From positions 1 to 64,000 of the forward strand of contig CAMDTW010000297.1 of the NCBI GenBank assembly GCA_945910005.1: DNA of 64,000 nucleotides, in the 5' to 3' direction. The notes beneath the pieces were generated by a model. That model was not told where the DNA came from, did no database searches, and saw nothing but the letters and a program-made list of their open reading frames with translations. A program made the position numbers and the translations under genes. Origin of the DNA: Isoperla grammatica (taxonomy: Eukaryota > Arthropoda > Insecta > Plecoptera > Perlodidae). Shown here one piece after another: positions 10,688-23,060 of this stretch. The first letter of the stretch is position 1; every line of letters starts with the position of its first letter.

Positions 10688-11093
10688 GACAAATTGTGCT
10701 TATTGGAGCCTGAAACGCTCTAAAACAACGATTTGTCAACTTTGGTTGAAACCCTTAGGAATCCCAGCCGTATGCAAGATTCCTCTTAAAACTGGAAGTT
10801 TGTGGTAGATAGACTGAAATCAGCCAATTTCTATATTTTATGCATATTTTAACCAAAAACGACGAAAAAACTCAATTTATGCATTTTCATGCAAGATTCC
10901 TCTTAAAACTGGAAGTTTGTGGTAGATAGACTGAAATCAGCCAATTTCTATTTTTTATGCATATTTTAACCAAAAACGACGAAAAAACTCAATTTATGCA
11001 TTTTCATTATACTCTTGAAGAATGCAACCTATAATTCTTATTTTTCGACGGAGGGTGTAACTTCTATAGAAGTTATCGAAATGTGACGAAATG
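10688..11093 (+). repeat. Enlarged monomer (406 bp) with 117-bp internal duplication
   Basis: The interval between successive GCCTG marks (10708 to 11114) is 406 bp, which is 289 plus 117. Monomer positions 87-203 occur twice, at 10774-10890 and 10891-11007. The junction reads CATTTTCAT then GCAAGATT, with only AT shared as microhomology. The two copies differ in class: CTATATTTTA in the first and CTATTTTTTA in the second. This fits an out-of-register exchange between two different monomers better than simple slippage. Confidence 0.9.
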
Positions 11094-14000
11094 GACAAAT
11101 TGTGCTTATTGGAGCCTGAAACGCTCTAAAACAACGATTTGTCAACTTTGGTTGAAACACTTAGGAATCCCAGCTGTATGCAAGATTCCTCTTAAAACTC
11201 GAAGTTTGTGGTAGATAGACTGAAATCAGCCAATTTCTATATTTTATCCATATTTAAACCAAAAACGACCAAAAAACTCAATTTATGCATTTTCATAATA
11301 CTCTTGAAGAATGCAAAATATAATTCTTATTTTTCAACGGAGGGTGTAACTTCTATAGAAGTTATCGAAATGTGACGAAATGGACAAATTGTGCTTATTG
11401 GAGCCTGAAACGCTCTAAAACAACGATTTGTGCAATTTGGTTGAAACCCTTAGGAATCCCAGCCGTATGCAAGATTCCTCTTAAAACTGGAAGTTTGTGG
11501 TAGATAGACTTAAATCAGCTAATTTCTATATTTTATGCATATTTAAACCAAAAACGCCAAAAAAACTCAATTAATGCATTTTCATAATACTCTTTCAGAA
11601 TGCACACTAACATTATTATTTTTCAACGGTTGGTGTAACTTTCAAAGTAGTTATCGAAACGTGACGAAATGGAAAAATTGTGCTTATTGGAGCCTGAAAC
11701 GCTCTAAAACAATCATTTGTGCAATTTGGTTGAAACCCTTTGGAATCCCAGCCGTATGCAAGATTCCTCTTAAAACTGGAAGTTTGTGGTAGATAGACTG
11801 AAATCAGCCAATTTCTATTTTTTATGCATATTTTAACCAAAAACGACGAAAAAACTCAATTTATGCATTTTCATTATACTCTTGAGAATGCAACCTATAA
11901 TTCTTATTTTTCGACGGAGGGTGTAACTTCTTTAGAAGTTATCGAAATGTGACGAAATGGACAAATTGTGCTTTTTGGAGCCTGAAACGCTCTAAAACAA
12001 CGATTTGTCAACTTTGGTTGAAACCCTTAGGAATCCCGGCCGTATGCAAGATTCCTCTTAAAACTGGAAGTTTGTGGTAGATAGACTGAAATCAGCCAAT
12101 TTCTATTTTTTATGCATATTTTAACCAAAAACTACGAAAAAACTCAATTTATGCATTTTCATTATATTTTTGAAGAATGCAACCTATAATTCTTATTTTT
12201 CGACGGAGGGTGTAACTTCTATAGAAGTTATCGAATTGTGACGAAATGGACAAATTGTGCTTATTGGAGCCTGAAACGCTCTAAAACAACGATTTGTGCC
12301 ATTTGGTTGAAACCCTTAGGAATCCCAGCCGTATGCAAGATTCCTCTTAAAACTGGAAGTTTGTGGTAGATAGACTAAAATCAGCAAATTTCTATATTTT
12401 ATGCATATTTTAACCAAAAACGACGAAAAAACTCAATTTATGCATTTTCATTATACTCTTGAAGAATGCAGCCTATAATTCTTATTTTTCAACGGAGGGT
12501 GTAACTTCTATAGAAGTTATCGAAATGTGACGAAATGGACAAATTGTGCTTATTGGAGCCTGAAACGCTCTCAAACAACGATTTGTCAACTTTGGTTGAA
12601 ACAATTAGGAATCCCAGCTGTATGCAAGATTCCTCTTAAAACTCGACGTTTGTGGTAGATAGACTGAAATCAGCCAATTTCTATATTTTATCCATATTTT
12701 AACGAAAAACGACCAAAAAACTCAATTTATGCATTTTCATAATACTCTTGAAGAATGCAAAATATAATTCTTATTTTTCAACGGAGGGTGTAACTTCTAA
12801 AGAAGTTATCGAAATGTGACGAAATGGACAAATTGTGCTTATTGGAGCCTGAAACGCTCTAAAACAACGATTTGTCAACTTTGGTTGAAACCCTTAGGAA
12901 TCCCAGCCGTATGCAAGATTCCTCTTAAAACTGGAAGTTTGTGGTATATAGACTAAAATCAGCCAATTTCTATATTTTATGCATATTTAAACCAAAAACG
13001 CCAAAAAAATTCAATTTATGCATTTTCATAATACTCTTTCAGAATGCACACTAACATTATTATTTTTCAACGGTTGGTGTAACTTCTAAAGTAGTTATCG
13101 AAAGGTGACGAAATGGACAAATTGTGCTTATTGGAGCCTGAAACGCTCTAAAACAACGATTTGTCAACTTTGGTTGAAACCCTTAGGAATCCCAGCCATA
13201 TGCAAGATTCCTCTTAAAACTGGAAGTTTGTGGTAGATAGACTGAAATCAGCCAATTTCTATTTTTTATGCATATTTTAACCAAAAACGACGAAAAAACT
13301 CAATTTATGCATTTTTATTATATTCTTGAAGAATGCAACCTATAATTCTTATTTTTCGACGGAGGGTGTAACTTCTATAGAAAATATCGAAATGTGACGA
13401 AATGGACAAATTGTGCTTATTGGAGCCTGAAACGCTCTAAAACAACGATTTGTGCAATTTGGTTGAAACCCTTAGGAATCCCAGCCGTATGCAAGATTCC
13501 TCTTAAAACTGGAAGTTTGTGGTAGATAGACTAAAATCAGCCAATTTCTATATTTTATGCATATTTTAACCAAAAACGACGAAAAAACTCAATTTATGCA
13601 TTTTCATTATACTCTTGAAGAATGCAGCCTATAATTCTTATTTTTCAACGGAGGGTGTAACTTCTATAGAAGTTATCGAAATGTGACGAAATGGACAAAT
13701 TGTGCTTATTGGAGCCTGAAACGCTCTAAAACAACGATTTGTCAACTTTGGTTGAAACAATTAGCAATCCCAGCTGTATGCAAGATTCCTCTTAAAACTC
13801 GAAGTTTGTGGTAGATAGACTGAAATCAGCCAATTTCTATATTTTATCCATATTTTAACCAAAAACGACCAAAAAACTCAATTTATGCATTTTCATAATA
13901 CTCTTGAAGAATGCAAAATATAATTCTTATTTTTCAACGGAGGGTGTTACTTCTATAAAAGTTATCGAAATGTTACGAAATGGACAAATTGTGCTTATTG

Positions 14001-15420
14001 GAGCCTGAAACGCTCTAAAACAAAGATTTGTGCAATTTGGTTGAAACCCTTTGGAATCCCAGCCGTATGCAAGATTCCTCTTAAAACTGGAAGTTTGTGG
14101 TAGATAGACTGAAATCAGCCAATTTCTATTTTTTATGCATATTTTAACCAAAAACGACGAAAAAACTCAATTAATGCATTTTCATTATACTCTTGAGAAT
14201 GCAACCTATAATTCTTATTTTTCGACGGAGGGTGTAACTTCTTTAGAAGTTATCGAAATGTGACGAAATGGACAAATTGTGCTTATTGGAGCCTGAAACG
14301 CTCTAAAACAACGATTTGTGCAATTTGGTTGAAACCCTTTGGAATCCCAGCCGTATGCAAGATTCCTCTTAAAACTGGAAGTTTGTGGTAGATAGACTAA
14401 AATCAGCCAATTTCTATATTTTATGCATATTTTAACCAAAAACGACGAAAAAACTCAATTTATGCATTTTCATTATACTCTTCAAGAATGCAGCCTATAA
14501 TTCTTGTTTTTCAACGGAGGGTGTAACTTCTATAGAATTTATCGAAATGTGACGAAATGGACAAATTGTGCTTATTGAAGCCTGAAACGCTCTAAAACAA
14601 CGATTTGTCAACTTTGGTTGAAACCCTTAGGAATCCCGGCCGTATGCAAGATTTCTCTTAAAACTGGAAGTTTGTGGTAGATAGACTGAAATCAGCCAAT
14701 TTCTATTTTTTATGCATATTTTAACCAAAAACGACGAAAAAACTCAATTTATGCATTTTTTTTATACTCTTGAAGAATGCAACCTATAATTCTTATTTTT
14801 CGACGGAGGGTGTAACTTCTATAGAAGTTATCGAAATGTGACGAAATGGACAAATTGTGCTTATTGGAGCCTGAAACGCTCTTATACAACGATTTGTAAA
14901 CTTTGGTTGAAACCCTTAGGAATCCCGGCCGTATGCAAAATTCCTCTTAAAACTGGAAGTTTGTGATAGATAGACTGAAATCAGCCAATTTCTATTTTTT
15001 AGGCATATTTTAACCAAAAACGACGAAAAAACTAAATTTATGCATTTTCATTATACTCTTGAAGAATGCAACCTATAATTCTTATTTTTCGACGGAGGGT
15101 GTAATAGAAGTTATCGAAATGTGACGAAATGGACAAATTGTGCTTATTGGAGCCTGAAACGCTCTAAAACAACGAATTGTGCAATGTGGTTGAAACCCTT
15201 AGCAATCCCAGCTGTATGCAAGATTCCTCTTAAAACTGGAAGTTTGTGGTAGATAGACTAAAATCAGCCAATTTCTATATTTTATGCATATTTTAACCAA
15301 AAACGACGAAAAAACTCAATTTATGCATTTTCATTATACTCTTGAAGAATGCAGCCTATAATTCTTATTTTTCAACGGAGGGTGTAACTTCTATAGAAGT
15401 TATCGAAATGTGACGAAATG
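11094..15420 (+). repeat. Mixed-class array stretch between the duplications
   Basis: About 15 monomers with class C tracts near 11605 and 13045, and the TTTTATCCAT variant near 11237, 12687 and 13843. It resembles 28.4-31.4 kb in order and private variants, for example ACTCGACGTTTG at 12641 and 29991, and a TTCAATTTATGC variant near 13010 and 30361. This implies a long-range repeat of about 17350 bp. No other feature is seen. Confidence 0.8.
14881..15240 (+). repeat. Marker pair: CTTATACAAC and dyad-deleted monomers, copy 1
   Basis: A monomer with CTTATACAAC (14881) is followed by one in which the palindrome is cut to GTAATAGAAG (15101, a 7-bp deletion), then by AATGTGGTTG and AGCAATCCCAGCTG (15183 on). 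The same run of private variants recurs at 22701-23060 and 31076-31440. It therefore tracks the descent of a higher-order unit rather than recurrent mutation. Confidence 0.85.
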
Positions 15421-18400
15421 GACAATTTGTGCTTATTGGAGCCTGAAACGCTCTAAAACAACGATTTGTCAACTTTGGTTGAAACCCTTAGGAATCCCGG
15501 CCTTATGCAAGATTCCTCTTAAAACTGGAAGTTTGTGGTAGATAGACTGAAATCAGCCAATTTCTATTTTTTATGCATATTTTAACCAAAAACGACGAAA
15601 AAACTCAATTTATGCATTTTCATTATATTCTTGAAGAATGCAACCTATAATTCTTATTTTTCGACGGAGGGTGTAACTTCTAAAGAAGTTATCGAAATGT
15701 GACGAAATGGACAAATTGTGCTTATTGGAGCCTGAAACGCTCTAAAACAACGATTTGTGCAATTTGGTTGAAACCCTTAGGAATCCCAGCCGTATGCAAG
15801 ATTCCTCTTAAAACTGGAAGTTTGTGGTAGATAGACTAAAATCAGCCAATTTCTATATTTTATGCATATTTTAACCAAAAACGACGAAAAAACTCAATTT
15901 ATGCATTTTCATTATACTCTTGAAGAATGCAGCCTATAATTCTTATTTTTCAACGGAGGGTGTCACTTCTATAGAAGTTATCGAAATGTGACGAAATGGA
16001 CAATTTGTGCTTATTGGAGCCTGAAACGCTCTAAAACAACGATTTGTCAACTTTGGTTGAAACCCTTAGGAATCCCGGCCTTATGCAAGATTCCTCTTAA
16101 AACTGGAAGTTTGTGGTAGATAGACTAAAATCAGCCAATTTCTATATTTTATGCATATTTTAACCAAAAACGACCAAAAAACTCAATTTATGCATTTTCA
16201 TAATACTCTTTCAGAATGCACACTAACATTATTATTTTTCAACGGTTGGTGTAACTTCTAAAGTAGTTATCGAAATGTGACGAAATGGACAAATTGTGCT
16301 TATTGGAGCCTGAAACGCTCTAAAACAACGATTTGTCAACTTTGGTTGAAATCCTTAGGAATCCCAGCCGTATGCAAGATTCCTCTTAAAACTGGAAGTT
16401 TGTGGTAGATAGACTGAAATCAGCCAATTTCTATATTTTATGCATATTTTAACCAAAAACGACGAAAAAACTCAATTTATGCATTTTCATTATACTCTTG
16501 AAGAATGCAGCCTATAATTCTTATTTTTCAACGGAGGGTGTAACTTCTATAGAAGTTATCGAAATGTGACGAAATGGACAAATTGTGCTTATTGGAGCCT
16601 GAAACGCTCTAAAACAACCATTTGTCAACTTTGGTTGAAACCCTTAGGAATCCCGGCCGTATGCAAGATTCCTCTTAAAACTGGAAGTTTGTGGTTGATA
16701 GACTAAAATCAGCCAATTTCTATATTTTATGCAAATTAAATTAAAAACGACGAAAAAAGTCAATTTATGCATTTTCATTATACTCTAGAAGAATGCAGCC
16801 TATAACTCTTATTTTTCAACGGAGGGTGTAACTTCTATAGAAGTTATTGAAATGTGACGAAATGGACATATTGTGCTTAGTGGAGCCTGAAACGCTCTAA
16901 AACAACCATTTGTCAACTTTGGTTGAAACCCTTAGGAATCCCGGCCGTATGCAAGATTCCTCTTAAAACTGGAAGTTTGTGGTAGATAGACTAAAATCAG
17001 CCAATTTCTATATTTTATGCATATTTTAACCAAAAACGACCAAAAAACTCAATTTATGCATTTTCATAATACTCTTTCAGAATGCACACTAACATTATTA
17101 TTTTTCAACGGTTGGTGTAACTTCTAAAGTAGTTATCAAAATGTGACGAAATGGACATATTGTGCTTATTGGAGCCTGAAACGCTCTAAAACAACGATTT
17201 GTCAACTTTGGTTGAAACCCTTAGGAATCCCAGCCGTATGCAAGATTTCTCTTAAAACTGGAAGTTTGTGGTAGGTATACTGAAATCAGCCAATTTCTAT
17301 ATTTTATGCATATTTTAACCAAAAACGACGAAAAAACTCAATTTATGCATTTTCATTATACTCTTGAAGAATGCAGCCTATAATTCTTATTTTTCACGGA
17401 GGGTGTAACTTCTATAGAAGTTATCGAAGTGTGACGAAATGGACAAATTGTGCTTATTGGAGCCTGAAACGCTCTAAAACAACGATTTGTGCAATTTGGT
17501 TGAAACCCTTAGGAATCCCAGCCGTATGCAAGATTCCTCTTAAAACTGGAAGTTTGTGGCAGATAGACTAAAATCAGCCAATTTCTATATTTTTTTTGCA
17601 TATTTTAACCAAAAACAACGAAAAAACTCAATTTATGCTGTTTCATTATACTCTTGAAGAATGCAGCCTATAATTCTTATTTTTCACGGAGGGTGTAACT
17701 TCTATAGAAGTTATCGAAATGTGACGAAATGGACAATTTGTGCTTATTGGAGCCTGAAACGCTCTAAAACAACGATTTGTCAACTTTGGTTGAAACCCTT
17801 AGGAATCCCGGCCGTATGCAAGATTCCTCTTAAAACTCGAAGTTTGTGGTAGATAGACTAAAATCAGCTTATTTCTATATTTTATGCATATTTAAACCAA
17901 AAACGCCAAAAAAACTCAATTTATGCATTTTCATAATACTCTTTCAGAATGCACACTAACATTATTATTTTTCAACGGTTGGTGTAACTTTTAAAGTAGT
18001 TATCGAAACGTGACGAAATGGACAAATTGTGCTTATTGGAGCCTGAAACGCTCTAAAACAACGATTTGTGCAATTTGGTTGAAACCCTTAGGAATCCCAG
18101 CAGTATGCAAGATTCCTCTTAAAACTGGAAGTTTGTGGTAGATAGACTAAAATCAGCCAATTTCTATATTTTATGCATATTTTAACCAAAAACGACGAAA
18201 AAACTCAATTTATGCATTTTCATTATACTCTTGAAGAATGCAGCCTATAATTCTCATTTTTCAACGGAGGGTGTAACTTCTATAGAAGTTATCAAAATGT
18301 GACGAAATGGACAAATTGTGCTTATTAGAGCCTGAAACGCTCTAAAACAACGATTTGTCAACTTTGGTTGAAACCCTTAGGAATCCCGGCCGTATGCAAG

Positions 18401-21400
18401 ATTTCTCTTAAAACTGGAAGTTTGTGGTAGATAGACTGAAATCAGCCAATTTCTATTTTTTATGCATATTTTAACCAAAAACGACGAAAAAACTTAATTT
18501 ATGCATTTTCATTATACTTTTGAAGAATGCAACCTATAATTCTTATTTTTCGACGGAGGGTGTAGCTTCTATAGAAGTTATCGAAATCTGACGAAATGGA
18601 CAAATTGTGCTTATTGGAGCCTGAAACGCACTAAAACAACGATTTGTGCAATTTAGTTGAAACCCTTAGGAATCCCAGCCGTATGCAAGATTCCTCTTAA
18701 AACTGGAAGTTTGTGGTAGATAGACTAAAATCAGCCAATTTCTATATTTTATGCATATTTTAACCAAAAACGACGAAAAAACTCAATTTATGCATTTTCA
18801 TTATACTCTTGAAGAATGCAACCTATAATTCTTATTTTTCGACGGAGGGTGTAACTTCTATAGAAGTTATCGAAATGTGACGAAATGGACAAATTGTGCT
18901 TATTGGAGCCTGAAACGCTCTAAAACAACGATTTGTGCAATTTGGTTGAAACCCTTAGGAATCCCAGCCGTATGCAAGATTCCTCTTAAAACTGGAAGTT
19001 TGTGGTAGTTAGACTAAAATCAGCCAATTTCTATATTTTATGCATATTTTAACCAAAAACGACGAAAAAAATCAATTTATGCTTTTTTATTATACTCTTG
19101 AAGAATGCAGCCTATAATTCTTATTTTTCAACGGAGGGTGTAACTTCTATAGAAGTTATCTTAATGTGACGAAATTGACAAATTGTGCTTATTGGAGCCT
19201 GAAACGCTCTAAAACAACGATTTGTCAACTTTGGTTGAAACCCTTAGGAATCCCGGCCGCATGCAAGATTCCTTTTAAAACTGGAAGTTTGTGGTAGATA
19301 GACTAAAATCAGCTTATTTCTATATTTTATGCATATTTAAACCAAAAACGCCAAAAAAACTCAATTTATGCATTTTCATAATACTCTTTCAGAATGCACA
19401 CTAACATTATTATTTTTCAACGGTTGGTGTAACTTTTAAAGTAGTTATCGAAACGTGACGAAATGGACAAATTGTGCTTATTGGAGCCTGAAACGCTCTA
19501 AAACAACGATTTGTGCAATTTGGTTGAAACCCTTAGGAATCCCAGCAGTATGCAAGATTCCTCTTAAAACTGGAAGTTTGTGGTAGATAGACTAAAATCA
19601 GCCAATTTCTATATTTTATGCATATTTTAACCAAAAACGACGAAAAAACTCAATTTATGCATTTTCATTATACTCTTGAAGAATGCAGCCTATAATTCTC
19701 ATTTTTCAACGGAGGGTGTAACTTCTAAAGAAGTTATCAAAATGTGACGAAATGGACAAATTGTGCTTATTGGAGCCTGAAACGCTCTAAAACAACGATT
19801 TGTCAACTTTGGTTGAAACCCTTAGGAATCCCGGCCGTATGCAAGATTTCTCTTAAAACTGGAAGTTTGTGGTAGATAGACTGAAATCAGCCAATTTCTA
19901 TTTTTTATGCATATTTTAACCAAAAACGACGAAAAAACTCAATTTATGCATTTTCATTATACTTTTGAAGAATGCAACCTATAATTCTTATTTTTCGACG
20001 GAGGGTGTAGCTTCTATAGAAGTTATCGAAATCTGACGAAATGGACAAATTGTGCTTATTGGAGCCTGAAACGCTCTAAAACAACGATTTGTGCAATTTA
20101 GTTGAAACCCTTAGGAATCCCAGCCGTATGCAAGATTCCTCTTAAAACTGGAAGTTTGTGGTAGATAGACTAAAATCAGCCAATTTCTATATTTTATGCA
20201 TATTTTAACCAAAAACGACGAAAAAACTCAATTTATGCATTTTCATTATACTCTTGAAGAATGCAGCCTATAATTCTTATTTTTCAACGGAGGGTGTTAC
20301 TCCTATAGAAGTTATCGAAATGTGACGAAATGGACAAATTGTGCTTATTGGAGCCTGAAACGCTCTAAAACAACGATTTGTCAACTTTGGTTGAAACCCT
20401 TAGGAATCCCGGCCGTATGCAAGATTCCTCTTAAAACTGGAAGTTTGTGGTAGATAGACTGAAATCAGCCAATTTCTATTTTTTATGCATATTTTAACCA
20501 AAAACGACGAAAAAACTCAATTTATGCATTTTCATTATACTCTTGAAGAATGCAACCTATAATTCTTATTTTTCGACGGAGGGTGTAACTTCTATGGAAG
20601 TTATCGAAATGTGACGAAATGGACAAATTGTGCTTATTGGAGCCTGAAACGCTCTAAAACAACGATTTGTGCAATTTGGTTGAAACCCTTAGGAATCCCA
20701 GCCGTATGCAAGATTCCTCTTAAAACTGGAAGTTTGTGGTAGATAGACTAAAACCAGCCAATTTCTATATTTTATGCATATTTTAACCAAAAACGACGAA
20801 AAAACTCAATTTATGCTTTTTTATTATACTCTTGAAGAATGCAGCCTATAATTCTTATTTTTCAACGGAGGGTGTAACTTCTATAGAAGTTATCGAAATG
20901 TGACGAAATGACAAATTGTGCTTATTGGAGCCTGAAACGCTCTAAAACAACGATTTGTCAACTTTGGTTGAAACCCTTAGGAATCCCGGCCGTATGCAAG
21001 ATTCCTTTTAAAACTGGAAGTTTGTGGTAGATAGACTGAAATCAGCCAATTTCTATTTTTTATGCATATTTTAACCAAAAACGACGAAAAAACTCAATTT
21101 ATGCATTTTCATTATACTCTTGAAGAATGCAACCTATAATTCTCATTTTTCGACGGAGGGTGTAACTTCTCTAGAAGTTATCGAAATGTGACGAAATGGA
21201 CAAATTGTGCTTATTGGAGCCTGAAACGCTCTAAAAGAACGATTTGTCAACTTTGGTTGAAACCCTTAGGAATCCCGGCCGTATGCAAGATTCCTCTTAA
21301 AACTGGAAGTTTGTGGTAGATAGACTGAAATCAGCCAATTTCTATTTTTTATGCATATTTTAACCAAAAACGACGAAAAAACTCAATTTATGCATTTTCA

Positions 21401-22158
21401 TTATATTCTTGAAGAATGCAACCTATAATTCTTATTTTTCGACGGAGGGTGTAACTTCTATAGAAGTTATCGAAATGTGACGAAATGGACAAATTGTGCT
21501 TATTGGAGCCTGAAACGCTCTAAAACAACGATTTGTGCAATTTGGTTGAAACCCTTAGGAATCCCAGCCGTATGCAAGATTCCTCTTAAAACTGGAAGTT
21601 TGTGGTAGATAGACTTAAATTAGCCAATTTATATATTTTTTGCATATTTTAACCAAAAACGACGAAAAAACTCAATTTATGCATTTTCATTATACTCTTG
21701 AAGAATGCAGCCTATAATTCTTATTTTTCAACGGAGGGTGAAACTTTTATAGAAGTTATCGAAATGTGACGAAATTGACAAATTGTGCTTATTGGAGCCT
21801 GAAACGCTCTAAAACAACGATTTGACAACTTTGGTTGAAACCCTTAGGAATCCCGGCCGTATGCAAGATTCCTCTTAAAACTGGAAGTTTGTGGTAGATA
21901 GACTGAAATCAGCCAGTTTAGATTGTTTATGCATATTTTAACCAAAAACGACAAAAAAACTCAATTTATGCATTTTCATTATACTCTTGAAGAAGGCAAA
22001 CTATAATTATTATTTTTCGACGGAGGGTGTAACTTCTTTAGAAGTTATCGAAATGTGACGAAATGGACAAATTGTGCTTATTGGAGCCTGAAACGCTCTA
22101 AAACAACGATTTGTCAACTTTGGTTGAAACCCTTAGGAATCCCGGCCGTATGCAAGAT
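15421..22158 (+). repeat. 6738-bp segment, copy 2, ending at gap
   Basis: Second copy of 1-6738. The match is cut off by the N run, so the true length is unknown. Absence of any visible difference contrasts with the other higher-order duplications in the window, which all carry mismatches. It is either a very recent segmental duplication or gene conversion, or the same array piece placed twice during assembly. Confidence 0.95.
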
Positions 22159-22358
22159 NNNNNNNNNNNNNNNNNNNNNNNNNNNNNNNNNNNNNNNNNN
22201 NNNNNNNNNNNNNNNNNNNNNNNNNNNNNNNNNNNNNNNNNNNNNNNNNNNNNNNNNNNNNNNNNNNNNNNNNNNNNNNNNNNNNNNNNNNNNNNNNNNN
22301 NNNNNNNNNNNNNNNNNNNNNNNNNNNNNNNNNNNNNNNNNNNNNNNNNNNNNNNNNN
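22159..22358. other. Assembly gap, 200 N
   Basis: Exactly 200 undetermined bases. The last base before the gap is monomer position 93 and the first base after it is position 269, in the same orientation. An in-register join would need 175 bases or 175 plus a multiple of 289. The 200 is therefore a scaffolding placeholder, not a measured length. The true gap could hold any number of monomers. Confidence 0.99.
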
Positions 22359-22700
22359 TTATCGAAATGTGACGAAATGGACAAATTGTGCTTATTGGAG
22401 CCTGAAACGCTCTAAAACAACGATTTGTGCAATGTGGTTGAAACCCTTAGCAATCCCAGCTGTATGCAAGATTCCTCTTAAAACTGGAAGTTTGTGGTAG
22501 ATAGACGAAAATCAGCCAATTTCTATATTTTATGCATATTTTAACCAAAAACGACGAAAAAACTCAATTTATGCATTTTCATTATACTCTTGAAGAATGC
22601 AGCCTATAATTCTTGTTTTTCAACTGAGGGTGTAACTTCTATAGAAGTTATCGAAATGTGACGAAATGGACAAATTGTGCTTATTGGAGCCTGAAACGCT

Positions 22701-23060
22701 CTTATACAACGATTTGTAAACTTTGGTTGAAACCCTTAGGAATCCCGGCCGTATGCAAGATTCCTCTTAAAACTGGAAGTTTGTGGTAGATAGACTGAAA
22801 TCAGCCAATTTCTATTTTTTAAGGCATATTTTAACCAAAAACGACGAAAAAACTCAATTTATGCATTTTCATTATACTCTTGAAGAATGCAACCTATAAT
22901 TCTTATTTTTCGACGGAGGGTGTAATAGAAGTTATCGAAATGTGACGAAATGGACAAATTGTGCTTATTGGAGCCTGAAACGCTCTAAAACAACGATTTG
23001 TGCAATGTGGTTGAAACCCTTAGCAATCCCAGCTGTATGCAAGATTCCTCTTAAAACTGG
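22701..23060 (+). repeat. Marker pair with dyad deletion, copy 2
   Basis: CTTATACAAC at 22701, GTAATAGAAG at about 22922 and AATGTGGTTG at 23003, in the same order and spacing as copy 1 (offset 7820 bp across the gap). The 7-bp deletion removes one arm of the 18-bp palindrome. Confidence 0.85.

Larger units (their letters stand above)
1..22158 (+). repeat. Satellite array block 1, 289-bp monomer, plus orientation
   Basis: About 77 tandem copies of a 289-bp monomer, all in the same orientation. The motif GCCTGAAACGCTC falls at 21, 310, 599 and 888, giving a period of exactly 289. Copies differ by scattered substitutions and rare small indels, and fall into classes A, B and C. The block includes a 5-monomer duplication, an 8-monomer duplication, one monomer enlarged by 117 bp, and a 6738-bp segment present twice. 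No unrelated insertion is visible. Known biology: long homogenised tandem arrays with higher-order structure are typical of centromeric, pericentromeric or subtelomeric heterochromatin in eukaryotes. Which of these applies cannot be told from sequence alone. The block continues beyond the left window edge and stops at a gap. Confidence 0.98.

Noticed and set aside
22159..22358. Gap as a real 200-bp interval
   Set aside because: Monomer phase across it needs 175 bp modulo 289, and the other gap has exactly the same size, so it is a placeholder.
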